A stretch of DNA of 12,357 bases from NCBI GenBank assembly GCA_029778515.1, contig JAKOQD010000014.1, positions 1 to 12,357 on the forward strand. The letters are read 5' to 3'. The stretch is from Actinomycetes bacterium (lineage in GTDB: Bacteria; Actinomycetota; Actinomycetes; Propionibacteriales; Propionibacteriaceae). Each line of letters opens with the position of its first letter. Position 1 is the first letter of the stretch. Of this stretch, positions 1 through 5,080 are shown piece by piece. A program made the position numbers and the translations under genes. A model generated the notes under the pieces. It made no database searches, was not told the origin of the DNA, and saw only the letters and a program-made list of their open reading frames with translations.

Positions 1-23
1 AACTGAGTTGGCGCCGCCTGGCC

Positions 24-32
24 TGTGGATAA
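24..32 (-). promoter_or_regulatory. Perfect DnaA-box 9-mer (possibly fortuitous)
   Basis: The plus strand reads TGTGGATAA, the exact reverse complement of the strong DnaA box TTATCCACA. No second box or AT-rich unwinding region is visible nearby, so this is not an origin by itself. It could be a titration or regulatory DnaA site, or a chance match. Confidence 0.3.
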
Positions 33-36
33 GTTG

Positions 37-80
37 AACGGAAAAGGAACCGTCCCCTTTCTGTTAATCCCCTTTCTGTT
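37..80. repeat. Imperfect hairpin plus 13-bp direct repeat (REP/MITE-like fragment)
   Basis: AACGGAAAAGG (37-47) and CCCTTTCTGTT (55-65) can pair as an 11-bp stem with one wobble and one mismatch around the loop AACCGTC. TCCCCTTTCTGTT occurs at 53-65 and again at 68-80, a 15-bp period. The string GGAACCGTCCCCTTT resembles, from memory, short palindromes that accompany IS200-like/REP-associated transposases in many bacteria. No transposase is present in the window, so this is at most a fragment of such an element. Confidence 0.35.
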
Positions 81-99
81 CACAGGTCTGGGGAAAGGC

Positions 100-134
100 G
101 AAGGCCCCGGGGCGTATGAGTCGCCGGGGCCTTC
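100..134. terminator. Strong GC-rich hairpin, probable intrinsic terminator
   Basis: GAAGGCCCCGG (100-110) and CCGGGGCCTTC (124-134) form a perfect 11-bp stem with a 13-nt loop. There is no long T-run on either side, which is common for actinobacterial terminators. The minus-strand exit (CGCCTTTCCCC) is slightly more pyrimidine-rich than the plus-strand exit (TAGGTG). It may end transcription of a gene lying left of the window (plus strand) or a transcript coming leftward past marR (minus strand). Confidence 0.5.
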
Positions 135-164
135 TAGGTGACGTTGGCGTGATGTCCGCCGTCG

Positions 165-180
165 ACCGGTAGCTACCAGT
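165..180. repeat. 16-bp near-palindrome around GGTAGCTACC
   Basis: ACCGGTAG (165-172) faces CTACCAGT (173-180), with a single mismatch in the two 8-bp arms and a perfect central GGTAGCTACC. It has no spacer, so it suits a dimeric DNA-binding protein better than an RNA hairpin. No neighbouring gene start explains it. Confidence 0.3.
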
Positions 181-474
181 CAGCCACTCCCGCATCACCA
201 GGAGACCCGGCAGGCGAACCCACCAGCAAACCGACTTCTTGCTTCCGTTCCCCACACCCCCGAAGGGATCTGGTAAGACGCATTTCTAGTCCCCTGACAA
301 CCCGGCCGCAAGAGGTTCCCGGCCACGACTTTCACCAATTCCAGACCCCACGGCGTGTCGTCGGCGTGTCGCGTTACCACCGAGACAAAACGGACGAAGA
401 GGGCGCCGACGGCCGAGTGCGCATCCGCACGGAAAGCTCGAACCCGGACGCTCGGCCGGCCCCTGGAACCCGAA

Positions 475-963
475 CTAGCCGGACGCGTTCGCGGAAGCGA
501 TGGCCCGGTCCAGTGCGGAGAGCATGGCCAGGGTGCCTCGGCGCAGCAGGTCCAGGTCCTCCATCGACAGGTGCTCGATGAGCGCACCAAGGGAGCGGGA
601 GAACATCGAGTCCATCTCACGAATCACGGCCAGCCCGTCGGTGGTCGGGTGCAGCCGGCGGATCCGCCGGTCGTCCGGGTCGTCCGTACGCGCGATCAAC
701 CCCTTCTCCACCAGGCGCTCCACCAGGCCGCTGGCGGTGGGCGCGCTGACCCCGATCCGCTTGCCGAGCTCGTGGCCTGAAAGCCCGGGCTCCTTGACCA
801 CGCAGCCGAGGACGCGCACCTGCTGCATGGTCAGGTCAGGCGGCAGCGGCATCGGGCCGACCATGCCTACCGCGCGATCGTGCACCTGGGCCTGCAACTC
901 CCAGAGCTCGCGGGCCGCAGCCGCACGCTCCTCGTCAAGCGCGAGGCCTCCCAGCTGGTGCAC
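475..963 (-). CDS. MarR-family transcriptional regulator
   Basis: This 162-residue protein is of usual MarR length, with a winged helix-turn-helix between flanking dimerisation helices. The HTH runs at about residues 61-88 (LSGHELGKRIGV, then SAPTASGLVERLVEKG). It is followed by the wing with the MarR signature DDPDDRRIRR at 94-103; the arginines there normally contact the minor groove. Helices at about 11-35 and 112-155 would form the dimer interface. Cys54 is the only cysteine, so a redox switch is possible but unsupported. The start is GTG at 963-961, chosen because GAAAGGG lies 7 bases upstream on that strand. The gene is divergent from the RND permease across a 91-bp spacer holding a palindrome. 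The usual arrangement is a repressor controlling itself and the pump, relieved by a small lipophilic ligand. The family call is secure; the ligand is unknown. Confidence 0.93.
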   Translation of the reverse strand: MHQLGGLALDEERAAAARELWELQAQVHDRAVGMVGPMPLPPDLTMQQVRVLGCVVKEPGLSGHELGKRIGVSAPTASGLVERLVEKGLIARTDDPDDRRIRRLHPTTDGLAVIREMDSMFSRSLGALIEHLSMEDLDLLRRGTLAMLSALDRAIASANASG

Positions 964-990
964 TGTCGAACCCTTTCGGCCATAGAAATA

Positions 991-1007
991 GTTAGAGCTA
1001 TGCTAAC
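991..1007. promoter_or_regulatory. Candidate MarR operator overlapping a possible -10 box
   Basis: GTTAGAG-CTA-TGCTAAC is a 17-bp imperfect palindrome (outer 5 bp of each arm match perfectly, the inner 2 do not). It lies midway in the spacer between the MarR start (963) and the permease start (1055). Size and form suit a MarR dimer. TATGCT (999-1004) within it could be the permease -10, with only a weak -35 (TTCGGC, 975-980). Binding here would block transcription in both directions. Confidence 0.55.
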
Positions 1008-1042
1008 GGATGCGTCGGCTGACCGGCGCCTTCAGGACCGTG

Positions 1043-1048
1043 AAGGGG
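1043..1048 (+). promoter_or_regulatory. Ribosome binding site that sets the permease start at GTG 1055
   Basis: AAGGGG lies 6 bases before GTG at 1055-1057. The in-frame ATG at 1010 has no purine-rich stretch upstream and sits just after the operator, and would add 15 residues unlike the family. RND permeases normally begin a few residues before the first membrane helix, which the GTG start gives. Confidence 0.7.
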
Positions 1049-1054
1049 ACCTTA

Positions 1055-4000
1055 GTGGTACGTCTGACCAAGGCCAGCCTTACGCATCGCACTGTCGTGA
1101 TGCTGCTCAGCCTGCTCACGATCGGGCTCGGCGTCTTCGCTGCCGGTGCCCTGAAGCAGGAGCTGATCCCGTCGTTCGACCTGCCGCGCGGCACCGTCCT
1201 GGCGGTCTACCCCGGCGCGGCCCCGGAAGTGGTCGAGGCGCAGGTCTCCAAACCGATCGAGTCGGCGGTCAAGGGCGTGGCCGGCGTGACCAACGTCACG
1301 TCCAAGAGCTCCAGCGGCGTCTCCTACATCACCGTCGCCTGGGACTACGGTCTCGATCCCGACGACATGGCCAGCAGCATCCGCAGCGCGATCGAGTCGG
1401 TCTCCTCCAGCCTGCCGACCTCGGTCGATCCGAAGGTGATCACCGGTTCCTTCGACGACATCCCGATCGTGGTCCTCGCCCTCTCGTCGGACGACGACCT
1501 GAACACGCTGTCCGGCAAGGTCACCGACACTGTCGTCCCCGCGCTCAAGACCATCCCGGGCGTCCGGGACGTAACCGCCGCCGGTGAGGAGACTCACGAG
1601 ATCATCGTCACCTACGACCAGGCGGCGATCGAGGAGTACGGCATCGACCCGACCACGATCGGGCAGTTCTTCGCCGCCAATGCCAACGCGATCCCGTCCG
1701 GAACGCTGCGTACCGATGCGACCAACCTGGACGTACAGACGGGCACCACCTACGCCTCGGTCAAGGACATCGAGAACCTCCTGCTGCAGGGCACGGACGG
1801 CCCGGTGAAGCTCAGCGATATCGCCACAGTCAAGGAACAGCCGGTAGAGACGACCAGCATCTCCCGGGTCAACGGCCGCCCCGCCCTCACCCTTTCGGTC
1901 ACCAAGGAAGCGGGCGCAAACACGGTCAGCGTGGCCAACGGGGTCGCCGAAGCGCTCCCCGAACTCGAGCAGCAACTCGGCGGCGGTGCTGAGTTCGCAA
2001 CCGTCTTCGACCAGGCCCCCTACATCGAGCAGTCGATCCATGACCTGAGCATCGAAGGCGGAATCGGCCTGGTCATGGCCGTGCTGGTGATCATGGTGTT
2101 CCTGGGCTCGATCCGGCCGACGCTGATCACGGCGATCTCGATCCCGTTGTCGCTCCTGATCGCCCTGATCGGACTTTGGGTAGGCGGCTACTCCCTGAAC
2201 ATCCTCACCCTCGGCGCGCTCACCGTCGCGATCGGACGCGTGGTCGACGACTCGATCGTCGTCATCGAGAACATCAAACGCCATCAGGGCTACGGCGAGT
2301 TCGGACGCACGTCGATCGTGAACGCCGTCCGCGAGGTGGCCGGCGCGGTCACTTCATCCACCCTGACCACCGTCGCGGTGTTCGCCCCGATCGGGCTCGT
2401 CGGCGGTCAGGCCGGCCAGTTCTTCCGTCCCTTCGCGATGACCGTGACGATCGCGCTGGTCGCGTCGTTGTTCGTCTCGCTGACGGTCGTGCCGGTGCTG
2501 GCGTCCTGGTTCATGCGTCCGACCGCGAAGCAGCAGGCCGCCCAGACCGAAGCTGCAGAGGAAGAAGAGAAGGACACCTGGCTGCAGAAGAGCTACCTTC
2601 CGGTGCTGAACTGGACGCTGGCCCACCGCTGGATCACCCTCGCGATCGCGCTCGGCCTGTTCGCCGGGACGCTGGCACTGGCACCCCTGCTGAAGACCGA
2701 CTTCATCGGCAGCATGGGCAACGAGAGCCTGACCATCACCCAGAAGCTGCCTTCGGGCACGGGTCTGGCCGAGACGGACGCGGCCGCGGCCAAGGTGGAG
2801 CAGCTGCTCGCGCAGAACCCGTCCGTGGACGCATACTCCACGAGCATCGGCGGCTCCACCTCGGTGTTTATGGGCAGCCAGGCCGACACCAACCAAGCCA
2901 CCTTCACCGTGCCATTGAAGGCCGGTGGTGACGGCAAGGTGGTTGCCACCGAACTGCGCCGCCAACTGGCTGACCTCGGCTCGTCCGTGGGTGAGGTCGA
3001 GGTGTCGGTGGGTAGCGGTCAGGGCGGCGCCACCGGGGTGGTGCTGTACGTGGAGAGCTCAGACTCCGAACAGCTCATGGTCGCCAACGACCAGGTGCTC
3101 GAAATGATGAAGACCGTCCCAGGATTGACCAACATCGCCAGCGACCTGAGCGAGGCCCGGGACCAGCTTTCGGTCGATGTGGACGAAGCGAAGGCCGCTG
3201 ACAAGGGCATGACCCAGGCGTCGATCGGCCAGGCGGTCGCCAGGTCGGTGCGGGGGCAGCTGATCGGGACGTTGGCCCAGGGCGACACCACCCTGAACGT
3301 CTACTTGCGCTCGCAGGCGCCGGTGAAGAACATCAAGGAGCTGCGCGAGATCAAGCTGCCGGTGACGCAGCTCATGAACGCACAAGCCAAGAGCGATGCT
3401 GCGGACAAGGTCAGTGAGGATTCGGAGAAGCTCCAAGCTGACTCCAAGAAGACCCAGACCACCGCCTATAACGACCAGGTGAAGGCGCTGGAGAAGAGCC
3501 GCTCGGCGGCCAAGAAGTCGGCGGCGAAGCTGGAGAAGCAGCTGGCGAAGGCGAAGAAGCAGTTGAAGTCGCTGCAGTCCCAGCTCAACCAGATCGAACA
3601 GTTGCCGCCCGACCAGCAAGGCCCGACGGTCAGCGCTGCGGTGTTCAAGCTCACCCAGGCGGTCTCGGGCGTGAGCATGCAGGTGGTGCAGTTGGCGCAG
3701 GGCGTCGCCGCGTCCAAGGCCCAAGTGACGGCTGTGAACAAGCAACTGGAGGGGCTGGCGGAGAGTCGCACCAAGACCCTCGATGCACAGGACAAGCAGC
3801 AGGCGCTCAGCGACGCCGGCAAGGAGGCGGGGAAGGCGACCGCCAAGCCGATCAAGCTGAAGGCTGTCGCTGACGTCCAGCTGGTCAACGCGCCGGCGAT
3901 GATCACCCGGGTGGACGGGACGCGCGCGGCCACGTTGACCGCCTCCTCGGAGTCGAGCGACCTCGGCACCACAACCAGCCAGATCAAAGCAGGCATCGCG

Positions 4001-4618
4001 GCGCTCGACCTACCGGACGGGGTCACCGTCCGCGTCGGCGGGGTGTCGCAGCAGCAGACCGAGTCGTTCCAGCAGCTCGGGCTGGCGATGTTGATCGCCA
4101 TCTTCGCGGTGTACCTGATCATGGTGGCGACGTTCGGCTCGCTGCTGCAGCCGTTGGTCCTGCTGGTGTCGATTCCGTTCGCGGCGACGGGTGCACTGGG
4201 CCTGTCGCTGCTCACCGACACTGCGCTCGGCGTGCCCAGCATGATCGGCCTGCTGATGCTCATCGGCATCGTGGTGACCAATGCAATCGTGCTGATCGAC
4301 CTGATCAACCAGAAACGCAAGGCCGGGTTGGGCGTGGACGCGTCCATTCAGGCGGGCGCGCGGCTGCGGGTGCGGCCGATCATCATGACCGCGCTGGCGA
4401 CGATCTTCGCCCTGATTCCGATGAGCCTCGGGCTGACCGGCGGCGGGGTGTTCATCTCCAAGCCGCTGGCAATCGTGGTGATCGGCGGGCTGATCTCGTC
4501 CACTCTGCTCACCCTGATCCTGGTGCCGGTGCTCTATGACCTACTGGAGACTTGGCGGGAGAAGCGCGCCAATCGGCGGGCTGCCCGCAAGGCCGAACCG
4601 GTGGTCGTGGCGGACTGA
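1055..4618 (+). CDS. RND-family efflux permease (HAE/AcrB-like, Gram-positive type) with coiled-coil insertion
   Basis: This 1187-residue inner-membrane proton-driven exporter is related to AcrB and to Bacillus SwrC. Membrane helix 1 is at about 13-33. Helices 2-6 are at about 335-485 and include IGRVVDDSIVVIEN, where Asp398 and Asp399 match the AcrB proton-relay pair. Helix 7 is at about 525-545 and helices 8-12 at about 1005-1163. Two large extracytoplasmic porter regions lie at about 35-330 and 550-1000, showing the internal duplication. Thr1112 matches AcrB Thr978, but the AcrB Lys940 position is Thr1075 (VVTNAIVL). Residues about 771-931 are an extra Lys/Ala/Gln-rich segment, predicted as two long helices around the turn LPPDQQGP, inserted just before the loop equivalent to the AcrB docking-domain edge. 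AcrB is about 1050 residues, so the insertion explains the length. No adaptor or outer-membrane partner is adjacent. The divergent MarR gene suggests drug, lipid or peptide export under repression. Substrate unknown. Confidence 0.92.
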   Translation: MVRLTKASLTHRTVVMLLSLLTIGLGVFAAGALKQELIPSFDLPRGTVLAVYPGAAPEVVEAQVSKPIESAVKGVAGVTNVTSKSSSGVSYITVAWDYGLDPDDMASSIRSAIESVSSSLPTSVDPKVITGSFDDIPIVVLALSSDDDLNTLSGKVTDTVVPALKTIPGVRDVTAAGEETHEIIVTYDQAAIEEYGIDPTTIGQFFAANANAIPSGTLRTDATNLDVQTGTTYASVKDIENLLLQGTDGPVKLSDIATVKEQPVETTSISRVNGRPALTLSVTKEAGANTVSVANGVAEALPELEQQLGGGAEFATVFDQAPYIEQSIHDLSIEGGIGLVMAVLVIMVFLGSIRPTLITAISIPLSLLIALIGLWVGGYSLNILTLGALTVAIGRVVDDSIVVIENIKRHQGYGEFGRTSIVNAVREVAGAVTSSTLTTVAVFAPIGLVGGQAGQFFRPFAMTVTIALVASLFVSLTVVPVLASWFMRPTAKQQAAQTEAAEEEEKDTWLQKSYLPVLNWTLAHRWITLAIALGLFAGTLALAPLLKTDFIGSMGNESLTITQKLPSGTGLAETDAAAAKVEQLLAQNPSVDAYSTSIGGSTSVFMGSQADTNQATFTVPLKAGGDGKVVATELRRQLADLGSSVGEVEVSVGSGQGGATGVVLYVESSDSEQLMVANDQVLEMMKTVPGLTNIASDLSEARDQLSVDVDEAKAADKGMTQASIGQAVARSVRGQLIGTLAQGDTTLNVYLRSQAPVKNIKELREIKLPVTQLMNAQAKSDAADKVSEDSEKLQADSKKTQTTAYNDQVKALEKSRSAAKKSAAKLEKQLAKAKKQLKSLQSQLNQIEQLPPDQQGPTVSAAVFKLTQAVSGVSMQVVQLAQGVAASKAQVTAVNKQLEGLAESRTKTLDAQDKQQALSDAGKEAGKATAKPIKLKAVADVQLVNAPAMITRVDGTRAATLTASSESSDLGTTTSQIKAGIAALDLPDGVTVRVGGVSQQQTESFQQLGLAMLIAIFAVYLIMVATFGSLLQPLVLLVSIPFAATGALGLSLLTDTALGVPSMIGLLMLIGIVVTNAIVLIDLINQKRKAGLGVDASIQAGARLRVRPIIMTALATIFALIPMSLGLTGGGVFISKPLAIVVIGGLISSTLLTLILVPVLYDLLETWREKRANRRAARKAEPVVVAD
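3365..3850 (+). other. Coiled-coil hairpin insertion in the RND permease
   Basis: This marks residues about 771-931 of the permease. The first arm (about 773-848) and second arm (about 858-928) are free of proline and almost free of glycine over long stretches, and rich in Lys, Ala, Gln, Leu and Val with heptad-like spacing (for example KLEKQLAKAKKQLKSL). They are joined by a Pro-rich turn at 850-857. Flanking sequence (EIKLPV before, KLKAVADV after) is the continuous porter/docking fold seen without insertion in AcrB-type pumps. Helix length of about 75 residues implies roughly 11 nm. Mycobacterial MmpL4/5 proteins carry a comparable extracytoplasmic coiled coil. Confidence 0.7.
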
Positions 4619-4924
4619 TCACGCTTGGCTGACGTCGGTGGCGGCGAACTCCCGGCCCTTGAAGAGCAGTGGTTCGCCGCGGACCGCGGCCAGCGAGTAG
4701 CTGAAGACGTCGCCGAAGTTCAGCGCGGCCGGATGCCGGCCCTTGCCAAACCTCCGCCAAGCGGACGCGGCGACCTCGGCCTGAGCTTCGCCAATGCTGA
4801 CCACCTCCGCTTCAAGTTCGGCGAGCAAGGCGGCCAGATCGGCGGCTGCCTCTCTCCCCTGTCGGGCCTCGGCGACGATCAGTGCCTCAGTGAGGGTGGT
4901 GGCTGCTGAAAGCCAGATTCTGGC
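4619..4924 (-). pseudogene. VapC (PIN-domain toxin) remnant, N-terminus deleted
   Basis: About 101 codons align by eye with the last three-quarters of PIN-domain VapC toxins (about 130 residues). The sequence starts at RIWLSAATTLTEALIVAEAR, passes through AWRRFGKGRHPAALNFGDVF, and ends GEPLLFKGREFAATDVSQA. Acidic residues of the PIN centre remain in TEAL, NFGD and AATD. The N-terminal strand with the first catalytic Asp (MIVD-type) is missing. Upstream in this frame there is a stop at 4951-4949 and no start codon at a sensible place; TTG 4828 would give only 69 residues. VapC toxins cut RNA, but this copy should be inactive. Its stop directly abuts the permease stop. Confidence 0.8.
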
Positions 4925-5051
4925 GCCGCAACCGGGCGAGTCGCTCGCTCATCGCCAGCCGGATCGCCTCGGTGATGCTCTCCCCGGTCTGGGCAGCGAA
5001 TTCTCGCGCCAGTGCGTCCGTCGTCGGGTAGGGGTGCGCGGCCGAGTGCTG
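4887..5051 (-). pseudogene. VapB antitoxin remnant, fused by deletion to vapC
   Basis: In a frame different from the vapC remnant, the minus strand encodes TTDALAREFAAQTGE then SITEAIRLAMSERLARLRR (about 5021-4929), typical of the N-terminal half of VapB antitoxins of the TTDALARE type. The expected first residues (M-x-L-x-I-K-type) are absent: the frame runs back to a stop at 5054-5052 with no ATG, GTG or TTG. After LARLRR the antitoxin sequence ends and reads eleven unrelated codons through vapC DNA before TGA (4889-4887). The C-terminal half of VapB and the N-terminus of VapC are therefore gone, consistent with one internal deletion of roughly 200-250 bp. Family call by motif recall; non-function is inferred. 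Confidence 0.75.
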
Positions 5052-5080
5052 TCAGTGGGTCGTGGCACAGTTGATGCACC

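Larger units (their letters stand above)
1..474. other. Gene-free region with several repeats and hairpins
   Basis: No open frame here looks like a protein: the short frames on both strands have arginine/serine-rich composition, no recognisable motif and no convincing ribosome binding site. What is visible is a DnaA-box 9-mer (24-32), an imperfect hairpin overlapping a 13-bp direct repeat (37-80), a terminator-like hairpin (100-134), a 16-bp near-palindrome (165-180) and an 11-bp tandem repeat (351-361 and 362-372, CGGCGTGTCGT/C). The stretch 135-300 has other small complementary segments and could encode a structured RNA, but I recognise no known family. The MarR gene ends at 475 reading into this region, so 300-474 also contains its 3' untranslated sequence. 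Confidence 0.6.

Noticed and set aside
64..255. 63-codon minus-strand open frame
   Set aside because: It runs through the terminator hairpin, has no family resemblance and no ribosome binding site.
1010..1054. Upstream ATG start for the permease
   Set aside because: In frame but lacking a ribosome binding site; GTG 1055 has AAGGGG at ideal spacing and gives the family N-terminus.
1551..1572. ATCCCGGGCGTCCGGGACG as another copy of the palindromic element
   Set aside because: It encodes the conserved TIPGVRDV of RND permeases and lacks the GTC/GAA/CTC features of the element.
1052..2284. 410-codon minus-strand open frame opposite the permease
   Set aside because: Asp/Arg/Gly-rich shadow of a strong RND coding frame; long antisense frames are expected at this GC content.
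3466..4347. 293-codon minus-strand open frame opposite the permease coiled coil
   Set aside because: Composition mirrors the Lys/Ala/Gln-rich sense frame and it contains no domain.
4625..4909. 94-codon plus-strand frame between permease and lhr
   Set aside because: Shadow of the vapC remnant, which is recognisable on the minus strand.
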